64,000 nt of DNA. It comes from JAOUEA01 sp963821935. Its GTDB lineage: Bacteria; Actinomycetota; UBA4738; HRBIN12. The position numbers were made by a program, and so were the translations under genes. Positions within the stretch are counted from its first letter, which is position 1. Each line of letters starts with the position of its first letter. Location of the stretch: contig CAWGFM010000004.1 in assembly GCA_963821935.1 (NCBI GenBank), positions 310,001-374,000 of the forward strand, written 5' to 3'. The notes under the pieces were generated by a model, which saw only the letters and a program-made list of their open reading frames with translations, did not search any database and had not been told where the DNA came from. This document shows, piece by piece, positions 8,711 to 19,204 of the stretch.

Positions 8711-9814
8711 GATCCCTCCTGAGCGCCCTGGTTCGTCGACGCTAGACACTGCTGGAAGAGGAGGGGGTCGAAGGGAGGGCCGTCGCGACCAGCCTCCACC
8801 CGACGACACTGATACTCGCAACTCGCCGGACTCAGTGCTCGCGTACCGACGGAGAAGGGGACGACGCGGGGAGTGAGCGATCCCTTGTGGCTGACAGAGC
8901 AGTCGCGCAGGACGAATGCCTTCTTCCCAGCTCCGGGCGCCCAGCTCATGATCTTCTCCCTAAGCGTGATCGTTTGCCCTCCACCGTAGAACTGGCGGAG
9001 CGTAGAGGGTTGGCAAGGTGGGCGCTCGCATTCTTGGTAGCAGAACTGCCTGTCCGCAGAAACCAGATGAGCAACGGACTCACAAGTCGTCCCACTCGGC
9101 CAACTACCGCCGGCCGCGACATCCCTAGCATGCGAGAAAACTCTGGGCGGCCCAGAGAGTGCATTCTCGCGACCGGGCGAGGAAACCAAGCGCCTGTCTT
9201 TCCCGGTCCAATTGGCGGACACGACCTCAACTTGGCATGGTGTCATGAACCGGAGAATACTGCGCGTCCCTCTGAGGTAGATGCTCGGGATTCTCGGGTA
9301 GTGTCATGCCATGGCGAGCGATACTGGTGGGACGATCAGGGTCGTCGACATCAGTGGGTTACCAGCTGGCACGGGTGCTGGTCGCGTCGTGACCTTTGCG
9401 TCCGCACGCACGATCCCCCGTGGCCAGCCCATCTTCGTCGAACAGCCCTCTACGGTTCCTCCGTCCAATCTCTGCATGGCGCACGGGGGAAGCGCAAGGC
9501 TCGACAAGCCCAGACCGGACCACTTCTTGAACCTAAGACCTCACCGGTGCTCAGCCGCTGACAATGGTCGGTCGCTGCGTGCGGTGAGGGAACCGATCCG
9601 AGCCGGCCGGACTCAGGACTTCGCACGCCGAGACAGACCTTCGTGGCAGGGTATGAAGCTCGGGGTTCACCCTTGACGTGTTCCCCCCCATCTCGTTTCA
9701 GATCTGCACATCGGTGCAGTTCTGGGAATCGACGGAACAAACGCCACGCATCAGTGCCCCCCACCGCCCCTTGAGACGTCGACCCTCTCTACTCAATGAG
9801 CCCGCTCAAAGGCG
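8711..9814. other. 1.1-kb stretch with no confident gene
   Basis: No frame on either strand shows a recognisable domain, and no frame combines a good ribosome-binding site with a family signature. Several open frames exist: minus 8707-9246, plus 8887-9561 and plus 9311-9676. The last begins MASDTGGTIRVVDISG and is the least implausible, but it has no homologue I recognise. The sequence looks less GC-rich than the flanks and contains many stops. It may be eroded coding DNA or the regulatory region in front of the polysaccharide genes. Confidence 0.5.
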
Positions 9815-11176
9815 TTGACAAGAGTGCAACGTATCCAGTCTTGGCTCAGCCTGCGCATCGGGGCAACTGAGTCATCGCAGACGACGCAGCCTATTCGTGC
9901 GCGCGTGGCAGGTGGTGTTTCCTGGACGTTGGCTGGCGCGGTGCTTGGAAGGATCGTAAGCCTGGCTGGCGCGATCGTCGCGACGAGGATGCTGTCGGCG
10001 AACGCGTTCGGCCAGCTCAGCGCGGTGCAAGCGGTGGTGACAACCTGCGGAGGCGTCGCCGGCCTAGGCCTCGGCGTCGCCGTGACGAAGCGTATCGCCG
10101 AATTCCGAGCGAAGGACCCGGACCGCGTTTGGGACTATGCGAACCTAGCCACCAAGATCACCCTGGCAAGCGGCGCCTTCGTGACCGGCGCAGTGCTAGT
10201 CGGTCGGGAATGGCTCGCGGCGGATTGGCTGCATGAACCCTCGTTGGCGACTTCCATCGCGCTGGCGTCAGGGTTCGCATTGACGTCCGCCTTATTCGCT
10301 GTGCAGATCGGGATCTTGACCGGCTTCGAGGCGTTCAAAGAGTCGGCAATCGTGAACAGCGTTCGGAGCGTCCTCACGGCGATCCTACTGGTGGCAGGCA
10401 TCGGCATCGGAGGACTCAACGGTGGTCTGCTCGGCTTCTTGGCGGGCGAAGCCATCGCCACGATCTGGGCGGTGATAAAGGTGTCTACCCTTGCGGGCAA
10501 TGATGCCCATCCGATACTTGGTCGAGGGCGCGTCGCTCAGGGCACATGGCGATCGCTGCGCACGATCGCGGTCCCAGCTTTGGCCGCGAGCACCGCCATC
10601 CTGCTCTCCCTCCTCATCGGGCAGCGGATGCTGACGGAGCTGCCGAATGGATTCGTCGCTGTGGCTCAGTTCAGCGTCGCTTATCGCTGGAGCCTCGTGG
10701 TTCTGTTCATCCCCGCGGCGCTCGCTCCGGTCATGCTCCCACTCCTGTCGAACCTCGCTGGTGCCGGACAACGACGTGCCTTCCGACGACTGCTTCGCGG
10801 CAACCTCCTGGCTCTTTCGATGATCACTGCGGTTCCTGCCGTCATCATGATCCTCGCCAGACAACCGATCCTGGGATTGAGCGGCGCGGACTATCAGTCG
10901 GACCCTTGGCCGTTCGTCCTTTTGCTCGCCGCCACGATTCCGGTCGCTTGGAACACCATTCTGAGCCAAGCCGCACTGGCCCTCGAGGCGATATCGGCAT
11001 GGCTCATCAGCGACCTCGTACTCGCCGTCGCGCTGCTGGCGAGCGCATGGTGGCTGGTCCCCCGCCATGGCGCTGCAGGGCTCGCGGTTGCGTACCTGCT
11101 GGGGTACGCGGCCACTTGCGTGGTGCTGACGCTTCCGGTCCGTTCACGCGCGCGCGCATTGGGGTCGGGCGCGTGA
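9815..11176 (+). CDS. polysaccharide flippase (Wzx/MATE-like membrane protein)
   Basis: A 453-residue, highly hydrophobic protein with about 12-14 predicted membrane helices. It has the N-terminal pattern of the polysaccharide biosynthesis (RfbX/Wzx) superfamily: GGVSWTLAGAVLGRIVSLAG, then ATRMLSANAFGQLSAVQAV. It would move lipid-linked repeat units across the membrane. The start is TTG at 9815 or GTG at 9824; an in-frame stop at 9797 rules out anything longer, and no clear Shine-Dalgarno decides between them. The stop overlaps the next gene's start (GTGA). It is the only intact reading frame among the first seven genes of this locus. Confidence 0.88.
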   Translation: MTRVQRIQSWLSLRIGATESSQTTQPIRARVAGGVSWTLAGAVLGRIVSLAGAIVATRMLSANAFGQLSAVQAVVTTCGGVAGLGLGVAVTKRIAEFRAKDPDRVWDYANLATKITLASGAFVTGAVLVGREWLAADWLHEPSLATSIALASGFALTSALFAVQIGILTGFEAFKESAIVNSVRSVLTAILLVAGIGIGGLNGGLLGFLAGEAIATIWAVIKVSTLAGNDAHPILGRGRVAQGTWRSLRTIAVPALAASTAILLSLLIGQRMLTELPNGFVAVAQFSVAYRWSLVVLFIPAALAPVMLPLLSNLAGAGQRRAFRRLLRGNLLALSMITAVPAVIMILARQPILGLSGADYQSDPWPFVLLLAATIPVAWNTILSQAALALEAISAWLISDLVLAVALLASAWWLVPRHGAAGLAVAYLLGYAATCVVLTLPVRSRARALGSGA

Positions 11177-12236
11177 ACATCGGCATCGTCGGAGGCATCT
11201 TCGGCAGCTCGGCGGAGTATCGACGTCGAGTCCTGTGGACTCCCGAGACGATCCTCGTCGACGGCCTGCGGCAACGCGGACACACCGTCCGTGCCCTGAG
11301 CCATGCGGAAAGCTTCGATCTCGGCGACTTCGACATCGTCCACGTGCACCATCTGTCGTGGGGAGCGATGCGGGCAAGCACCGGCCGATCCTCGACCCCG
11401 TTCGTCTTCACGGTCCATGGAGCCTCGTCGGCACATCCTCACGCTCAACGATTCGTGATGGCCCGAGCCGACGGGATCATCACGATCTGGCCACAGGAGT
11501 CAGAGCTGCTTTCTCACACGTACCGCGTGGCGGGCGCGGAGATCCATCTGATCCCGAATGGAGTCAACGCGGACGCCTTCCCGTTCCATCCGCCAGGGCA
11601 TCGTCGCGAACACGCCTGGCGGCTCCTGTTCGTGGGGCAGCTGATCCGCCTGAAAGGGATCGATCTCTTGCTCGATGCGGTCGCGGAGCTGCGTCACCGT
11701 CGAGAGATCGACTCGATCTCACCTATCAGGATCCAACGGAGGAAAACCGATGGCGACATCGTAGCCGGGAGCTTGGTCTGGAAGATGTCGTTCGATTCGT
11801 CGGTCCCACTCCACAAGCTGCATTGAGCGCACGGTATCTCGCGGCCGATATCGTCGTGTTGCCCAGTCGCAGTGAGGCGCTCCCGAGCGTGCTCACCGAA
11901 GCGATGTTGAGCGGATGCTATGCCGTCGCCACCGACGTCGGGGGCGTGCGCAACCAGCTGGGCGAGTTCGGGGTCGTCGTCGACGACGCCACACCTCAGG
12001 CCATCGCCGACGGCATCGAGCGGGCGATGGATACGTTCGAGGAGCACCGTCGGCGAGCAGAGGCCATGCGACGCTACGCACAGGATCGGTTCTCGTCTCA
12101 AGCGATGGTGACCGGGCACGAGGCGCTGTACACAAGCCTGGTCGATCAGGGGAAGCGTCCGCGTCGAGCGCAAGGGACACGCGGGGTCGGTACCACGCTG
12201 GCGCGATGGTCACTAGCCCTGAGCAGGCGATCGTGA
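11173..12236 (+). pseudogene. GT4-family glycosyltransferase, frameshifted
   Basis: The gene starts with a GTG that overlaps the flippase stop. The first half (about 178 codons) reads MNIGIVGGIFGSSAEYRRRV, then DIVHVHHLSWGA, NGVNADAF and LLFVGQLIRLKGIDLLLDAV, a GT4 N-terminal and nucleotide-binding start. Homology then continues in another frame from about 11712: LGLEDVVRFVGPTPQAALSA, ADIVVLPSRSEALPSVLTEA and the end of the gene at 12236. The break falls within a region of repeated GATC/GACTCGATC bases. If the frame is real in the cell, a product of about 350 residues would be made. Role: sugar transfer onto a lipid-linked glycan on the cytoplasmic face. Confidence 0.8.
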
Positions 12237-12302
12237 TCTACGTCGGACGCGCTAAGCGTTGCTCCGCCTAAACTGACAAGCCACGCCAGATGGCCGGTCT
12301 CG

Positions 12303-13464
12303 ATGCCTCGAAAGGAACGCCTCCTGAGGATCGTGCATGTGTGCGTCGCAGGAACCCAGCCGATGTTGTCGCCCTTCGGTGGGGCGATCCAGCGCCGGAT
12401 CCTGGAGTTGTCCAAGGTACAGGCGCGACGGGGGCACGATGTCACGGCGTTCTCCGTCGGCCCGGTCACCGGCCTCAGGCGCGTCGACGGGGTTTCAGTC
12501 CGCTTCGTCCGATGCGTCTCGCCGATGCCGTGGCGGCACGCGGAGTATCTCGGGCGCGTCGGCGCGGCACTGCACGATGGGCCGAGACCCGACGTCCTCA
12601 ATCTCCACAGTCAACCGGAAGGTGTCGTGCTCGCGAAGACCCTGCATTGTCCGGCCATGCTGTTCTACGACGAGTATCGCTTCCGCCGGATCGGCGGGAC
12701 AGGCTGGCGTCACCGAGGGTACCGACGGTTGCTTCGATCCTTCGACCGATTGCTCCCGTGCTCGGAGATTGCTTGGAGCGATCGCTCGAGTATTGGGACC
12801 TGGACGCCGCTGGGACGACCGTCCAATACAACGGCGTGAACACGGAACAGTTCAAACCCGACCGTGCTGGTGGGCGGGCGCAGCGAGCGCGGATCGGCGT
12901 CGAAGGACCTGTGGTCCTCTACGTCGGGCGGGTGAATCAGCAGAAGGGCACCGACCTGCTCATCGAGAGCATCTCTCGCCTCCGGCAACGGGGTGGCGAG
13001 GCCACGCTCGTCGTCGCCGGGCCGATCGCTGAGTTCGGAGGGACGAGCACCCCGAGTGAGACAGCAACATGGGCCCATCGGATCTCGGCGGTCGGTGGTG
13101 TGTACATGGGTGCTGTCGCCGAAGAGGATCTCGCCGCCGTGTACGCCATGGCCGATGTGTTCGTGATGCCGACGAGAGCCCATGAGATGTTCGGGATGGC
13201 GGCCGTCGAAGCTCAAGCGTGTGGCGTCCCCGTCGTTGCCAGCGACCACGGCGGGCTTCGCGAGACGGTTCCCGAAGCCTGCGGTGGACGTTTCGAGGTC
13301 GGAAACGCGGACGCGTTGGTCTCGACGATGCAGGGATTGCTAGAGAGCGAAGACCTGCGGAGACGATGTGCTGAGGCGGCGATCGCGAACGCGGCCCGCT
13401 GGATTGGGAACGCGTCACATCTGATCTGCACCAGACGTATCCCGCGGCAGGCATCGATGCCTGA
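12303..13464 (+). pseudogene. GT4-family glycosyltransferase, two frameshifts
   Basis: It begins at the ATG at 12303 (MPRKERLLRIVHVCVAG, then GGAIQRRILELSK). Homology leaves this frame at about 12770 and continues in a second frame through YNGVNTEQFKP, VVLYVGRVNQQKGTDLL and MFGMAAVEAQACGVPVVASD, the donor-binding E-x7-E region. A second shift at about 13402 (one G apparently missing) restores the natural end ERVTSDLHQTYP with a stop at 13462. That stop overlaps the ATG of the next gene by 8 nt (ATGCCTGA), which strongly supports this reconstruction. Confidence 0.8.
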
Positions 13465-14304
13465 TCAGCACCTCAGCATCGCGATGCCGGTCCGGGATTG
13501 CGGATCGACGGTGAGCGCCGCGATCCGCTCTATCGTCGGTCAGACTGTTGAGGACTGGGACCTCATGGTCATCGACGACGGTTCTACGGACGATACGCTC
13601 GAGCGCACGAGGAGCTTCGAAGACGATCGGTTCCGGATTCACTCGGACGGCCGCTCGCTGGGTCTGGCGGCTCGACTGAACCAGGCGATCGACTCTACTG
13701 GCGACTACTTCGCCAGGATGGACGGAGATGACATCGCGTACCCGAGCGGTTGGAACGCCAGGTCGCCGTCCTCGACGACGCTCCCGAGATCGACCTCGTG
13801 GGTTCTCAGATGCTCGTATTCGGCAACGGAGGAATGGCCAAAGGCGATCGTCCTTGCCCGGTGAACCACGAGGGGATCTGCGCACGTCCTCGCTCAGGTT
13901 TCGCCGCGCCCACCCACGTGGTGCGGCCGACGCAAGTGGTTCGAGGAGCGCCGTTACGATGTTTCCGCAGTGAGATGCGAGGATTACGATCTCCTCCTTC
14001 GGAGCTACCGAGGGAGTCGATTCGCGAACGTTCCAGAGGTCCTCCTCGGGTACCGTGAGGAGCGGATTGACCTCCGCAAGATGTTGTCTTCCGATACCAC
14101 CTCGTGGGAAGCGTGGCCCGTCATGCGGGGCGACGTGGCGATGCATTGATGTGCGTGGTCGAGCAAACTGCAAAGGGCCTCACGGATTCGGCGGCTGTTG
14201 TCTTGGGGGCAGAGTCCCTGATGCTGCGGCACCGTCATCGACCGCTGTCGGCGGACACGCTCGCGCGATGGAGAGAGGTTTGGAGGACGATCGGTGAAGG
14301 ATGA
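13457..14304 (+). pseudogene. GT2-family glycosyltransferase, several frameshifts
   Basis: It starts at the ATG at 13457 with LSIAMPVRDCGSTVSAAIRS, then MVIDDGSTDDTLE and ARMDGDDIAYP, a canonical GT2 nucleotide-sugar site with a D-x-D-type motif. The frame breaks near 13740, then near 13905 and near 14090. The pieces ERQVAVLDDAPEIDLVGSQM, CEDYDLLLRSYRGSRFANVP and ADTLARWREVWRTIGEG follow each other in order along the DNA but in different frames. The natural stop is at 14302, overlapping the next ATG (ATGA). About 280 residues would be encoded if it were intact. Confidence 0.75.
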
Positions 14305-15792
14305 AGACCTTCGGCGGTCTCGAGGCCAGGATCGATCGATGCATGGCCACGACGCCCGGTCTGGCCCATGGCGATAACGGGCCCTCACGCTCTTCCTGTT
14401 CACACCTCCGGCCCACGATTTCCCTGCTGCCGCTGCGGCCATCGTGACCTTCGGCTGTGTTTCGCTCTGGGTCTCCGCATGGCGCCCACCTGGTGGAAGA
14501 CTCTTGTCCCCGTTGGGCTGGGCGATGTTCTACTTCGCCACCTCCTAGTCGTCTGCCCGCTCTTGATGGCCTTCACCGGTCCATTCCTCTCAGTTCTCAA
14601 GACCCTCCCCCCGGACGGCACGATCAACGTTGCGCTGGTGGTGATGTCGGTGGCTTGCGTGTCATTCGCCGTCGGCTACCATTTGGTCGCGCGTCGACGG
14701 CCATTCACCCCCCGATCTTCTGCGCGGATGAAGACGTGGGGTCCCATCCCGATTTGGCTTGTCTTCCTCTACCTCGGTGTGGGGGCGGTTGGTATGGCTC
14801 TCGCATTCCGCAGTATCGGCCAATTCGTGAGCTACTTCACCTCGCCGGAGCTGGCGAGCCAGGAGGCACTGGCTCCCACGCAGAAGGCCGTCGGATCGCC
14901 GCCACCATGCTCCGGCCCTTTTTGGGGATGGGCATGATCATGGTTTGGGCCCGCCGGCTCACCGCGCGCCAGGGCCGCGCCGCTTTAGTGACTCCCTCGC
15001 CACTGCGACGCTCCTCATCCTTGCGCTGAGCGTGTACGGGACTTTCTTACAATCGCGCCTCGTACGCTGTGCCTGCCGTCACGATCCTTGCTGTCTATTC
15101 GAGGCGCATGATCCGGATCCGGATTCTTGGTTTGATCGCCTTGGCCGCAGTCGCAATCGTGGCGCTGGGTGCGATGGGGTTCTGGAACCAGCGGTCTCAC
15201 GTCCGGACAACTCTTGAGCCGACAAGGCCTGGAGTCGGTCGCGAAACCTTGACCTGAACCAACAGATACAGGCGTATGGCAACGGGCCGCAGTTCCTAGG
15301 CTTCCTCCTCCACAACAGCGAGGACCTCGCACCCCAGTCGGGCCACACAACGTTGTCAGCGGCGCTGACGCCGATCCCGGTGTTCGGAGAATCGTTCCGT
15401 CTGTCGAGCGGGGCGCACATATACAACCATGGATCTACGGGACGTTGGTGAACGACTCCTTCGCAGGGAGTAGGTCGTCCCCTTCGCCGGAGAACTGTGG
15501 ATCGACCTGAGGATCGCTGGGGTGATCGTTGGGTTCGTGTCGTCGGCGCACTGATCGGCGCGCTGCGAGACGATTCGACCGCGCAGAGACGGCCCTAAAA
15601 TCTACGTGATGCAATTCACAGCGATGTGGGTCTCGTTCCTGATCATCGGCAGCGTCGAGGTCGTCAGTTAGTTTCCTGTATTTCTTCTGGCCCATCTACG
15701 TTCTCGCTAGCTACCAATGGCTACGACAACTTGTTCATCGATCGGATGGGTCGATGCCTTTGCCGCAGCCGTCCATGGGTGCCTGGACATAG
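14301..15792 (+). pseudogene. probable O-antigen/polysaccharide polymerase (Wzy-like), heavily frameshifted
   Basis: A membrane-protein gene that can only be followed by hopping frames. Successive hydrophobic pieces are TFGCVSLWVSAWRP, VVCPLLMAFTGPFLSVL, NVALVVMSVACVSFAVGYHL, IPIWLVFLYLGVGAVGMAL, MLRPFLGMGMIMVWARRL, LATATLLILALSVYG, then a loop SAALTPIPVFGESFRLSSG and IAGVIVGFV before FFWPIYVLASY and a stop at 15790. Ten or more membrane spans, a long extracytoplasmic loop and the position between glycosyltransferases fit a Wzy polymerase. The family is inferred from topology and context, not from a catalytic motif. Confidence 0.55.
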
Positions 15793-15804
15793 GCTGAGCG
15801 TTCG

Positions 15805-17066
15805 ATGCCCAGACTGCTTGTCGTCAGCACCATCGCCGAAACCTTGGAGGGATTCTTCCTACCTCATGCGGACCACTTCCATCGACGCGGGTGGATCGTC
15901 GATGCTGCCGCCTCCAGTTTGACTACGAATCGGAGGTGCCTCCAGGCATACGATCGAGTCTTCGATGTTCCGTGGAGCCGGGACCCTCGTGATTTGCGAT
16001 CCCAGCTGCATGGCCTGGTGGCGGTCCGTCGATTGCTGGAGCGTCGTCGGTACGACATCGTCCACATGCACACGCCGGTGGCGTCGCTGCTCACCAGGAT
16101 GGCCATTGCCAGTCTCGGCCGCCGTTCGACCCAAGGTCGTGTACACGGCACACGGCTTGATTTCCATCCGCAGGGATCGGTTGCGTCCAACTTCGTGTAC
16201 GCCGGGCTCGAACGCCTCGCTGGAAAATGGACCGACCGTCTGGTCGTGATCAACAATGAGGATCTGCGATCGGCCCGTTGCGATCGATCGTACCGCCCGG
16301 CAAGATGGTGCTCATCCCCGGTGTCGGGATCGACCTCCATGCCTACCAGCCTTCGGGAGATTCGGGGCTTCGAGCCAGCGTCAGATCTGAGCTGGGAATT
16401 CCAGTCGATGCACCCTTCCTGCTCATAGTGGCCGGGATCGATGAGGAGAAGCGGCATAGCGACGTCATCTCCGCGCTCACCTTGATGCAGCACCAGGAAT
16501 GCCCACCTGGGATTGGCGGGAGACGGCCCTCGCGAGGCGGACATGCGGCTCCTAGGTAGAGAACTGTCTTTGACAGATCGCCTGCATTTCCTGGGCACCG
16601 CCGGGACATCCCTCGCCTCATGAACGCCGCTGATGTACTTTTGCTGCCATCCTCGCGAGAAGGGTTGCCTCGGAGTATCCTCGAGGCGCAGGCGGTCGGG
16701 CTTCCGGTCCTGGGTGCGGACGTCCGCGGCATACGTGACTTGCTCGATGAGGATCGAGGGCTGCTCTACCCAGTTGGGAATGTGGTCGGGTTGGCGGAAT
16801 CGCTTGACCGAATCCTGTTGGAGCCAGACGATGCTCGAAGACGAGCTGCGAAGGCAAGGTCGACGCTCGGACGCTACGGTCTGGAGGTCATCCTTCAGGC
16901 CCACGAGCAACTCTATCTGGACGTTCTCAATTCCAGGGGGAACCTGAGAACGCCTGTGCCTAGGTACCTTAGGGCACTATTCATGCTCGTATTCATGCTT
17001 TCCTTTCCCGTCTTCCCTAGGCCGAACGGGGTAGGACGATGTAGTGTACGAACTGTCGGAAGGTGA
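15805..17066 (+). pseudogene. GT4-family glycosyltransferase, several frameshifts
   Basis: It starts at the ATG at 15805 (MPRLLVVSTIAETLEGFFLP), continues with YDIVHMHTPVASLLTRMAIA and then changes frame several times between about 16100 and 16620. Ordered fragments are VVYTAHG, NFVYAGLERLAGKWTDRLVV, KMVLIPGVGIDLHAYQPSGD, FLLIVAGIDEEKRHSDVI and, in the last frame, NAADVLLLPSSREGLPRSIL. This corresponds to a complete GT-B glycosyltransferase of about 400 residues, like the exopolysaccharide GalNAc/glucosyltransferases. The last 40 residues contain a hydrophobic run (LFMLVFMLSFPVFP) not typical of the family. Confidence 0.75.
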
Positions 17067-17246
17067 ACGAGGGCGCCATGAGGATGGGCTCAGGGCTCGG
17101 GCCCACTCCCACGTGATGCTTTCGGAAGCGATTGCCGTGATGGCTCCCTAGACCGACCCAAGTGCCCGATAACCCCGACCCTGGTCGAGAGCGGGGTCCG
17201 ACCAACTGAGCGACGGATCGTTGAGGAAGAGGAACACCGGCCCCCC

Positions 17247-19141
17247 ATGAGCGTCCCCACGATCGGCCTTGAAGGATGGAGCAGGCTACGGCTGAAGGTT
17301 GCGGCGGACGTCGCAATCTGGACGGTCGCAGCCTTGTTGGCCTTCCCTCTGCGGATCCCCAACCGCTGGATGGACCTTGCTTCGCTCGTCATCCTCTACG
17401 CCCTGGCGGGGATCCCGATCAAGGTCGCGACGTGCTGGGCTTCGGACTCCAGCGCCAGGTCTGGCGCCGGGTCACTGTGGAGGTCTACAGCGGACGTGGC
17501 CGCCATCATCGCCGGCACCTTCGTGCTGTTCTCGATCGGCCTGGTCTGGTCCACTCAGTTGCTCGGCTTCCCGCGCACGGTCCCGCTGATCGAGGGTGCG
17601 CTGGGCCTGTTGGGATTGGCGGCCATCCGCGTCGTCACGCGGATGCGTGCCGAGGGGAGATGGCGACACCGCGGGACGACCGCGGGGAAGGTTCCCCACA
17701 GGGTACTTCTGGTGGGGGCGGGCAGTGCAGGGACGCAAGTCGGCCGTGAGATACGCCGACGTCCCGAGTCGGCCATGGAGCTGGTGGGGTTCTTGGACGA
17801 TGACCCGGCGACGACGGGGTTGACGATCGCCTCGACGCGGATCCTGGGCGGCGTAGAGGACCTGCCCAAGGTAGTGCGGGAATGCGAGGTTGACGAGGTC
17901 TTGATCACGATGCCCGCCGCCGGCGGCGAAGCCACACGCAGAGTGGTGGAGCTCGCGCGAGAAACCCACGTGGCCTACCGGATCTTGCCGGGGATCAACC
18001 AGGTGCTCTCAGGCGACGCCCAGCTGGCCGGAGTACGCGCTGTGCAGGTCGAGGATTTGCTGCGGCGGAAGCCCGTGGAGCTAGACCTGCCCGCCTCTTA
18101 CATAGATTGCCAGACAGTGCTGGTCACCGGTGCCGGCGGCTCGATCGGCTCCGAGCTGGTACGGCAGCTGGCACACCTCGGCTCCAGCGAGTGGTGCTCC
18201 TCGATCACGACGAGAACGCACTGTTCGAGATCCAGTGCGAGCTCCGCACGTCAGTTCCTGACCTGAATTTCATCACGGTAGTGGGCGACATCCGGGATCG
18301 CGCGAAGATCGCGCACGTGATCGGTGCTCATCAGCCACTCGTCGTCTTTCACACTGCCGCCCACAAACATGTGTCGCTCATGGAAGACGACCGAGATGAG
18401 GCCGTGCTGAACAACGTGGGCGGCACCCTCAACCTCGCCGAAACCAGTCTGGTCGCCGGGGTGAAGCGCTTCGTCAACGTCTCCACCGACAAGGCCGTCC
18501 GTCCAGCCTCCATGATGGGGGTCACGAAGTCCCTGGCGGAGCGAGTCGTCAGGATGGTCGGCACCCAAGCACTCGCCGATCAAGTCTTCGTGTCAGTGCG
18601 ATTCGGCAATGTCCTGGGCAGCCGGGGCTCAGTTGTTCCCGTCTTCCAAGAGCAGATCGTCCGTGGCGGCCCCTTGACTATCACCGACCCCGAGATGACT
18701 CGCTACTTCATGACCATCCCTGAGGCCAGTCGATTGGTTATCCAGGCCGGCGCACTCGGAGCGAACGGAGCGGTCTTCGTCCTGGACATGGGCGAGCCGG
18801 TGAGAATCGTGGACCTGGCCCGAGAGATGATCCATCTGGCCGGAGCAGATGAAAACGACATCAGCATCGAGTTCACAGGGGCTCGCCCCGGCGAGAAGCT
18901 GCACGAGGAACTGTTCACCGACGAGGAGCAGATGGGTGCCACCACCCATCAACAGATCATGGTCGCTCACCACGAGCCCGCTTTGGACGAGCAGGCGCGC
19001 GAGTGGGTGGACACCTTACTCACGGCTGCCGAACGCCGCGACTCGCAGGAGATGGATCGCTGCCTGAAGAGCCTGGCTCCTGGCTACGTACGCGGTGCAA
19101 TGAACGGCGCGATCCAGGGGTCCTCGCCCTCCGCCGCTTGA
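17247..19141 (+). pseudogene. FlaA1/CapD-type nucleotide-sugar epimerase/dehydratase, three frameshifts
   Basis: The N-terminal membrane part (from the ATG at 17247) and a first NAD-binding fold (HRVLLVGAGSAGTQVGREI, GFLDDDPATTG) are followed by the catalytic SDR domain: TVLVTGAGGSIGSELVRQLA, HTAAHKHVSLMEDD, VNVSTDKAVRPASMMGVTK and FTGARPGEKLHEELFTDEE. This is the architecture of membrane-bound UDP-GlcNAc 4,6-dehydratases such as WbpM. Shifts are needed near 17443 and 17490 (where GFGLQRQVWRRVTVEVYS appears in another frame) and near 18190. The product supplies a deoxy/keto amino-sugar precursor, a natural substrate for the DegT aminotransferase at 7.6 kb. Confidence 0.85.
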
Positions 19142-19204
19142 GTACAATCGGGGGAACCCGAGGAGCAAGCGATACAACCCGAGCAGGATACGCAGCTGGT
19201 CGAT

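Noticed and set aside
8707..9561. Open frames of 121-224 codons in the gap before the flippase
   Set aside because: No recognisable domain or convincing ribosome-binding site, and three frames compete over the same bases.
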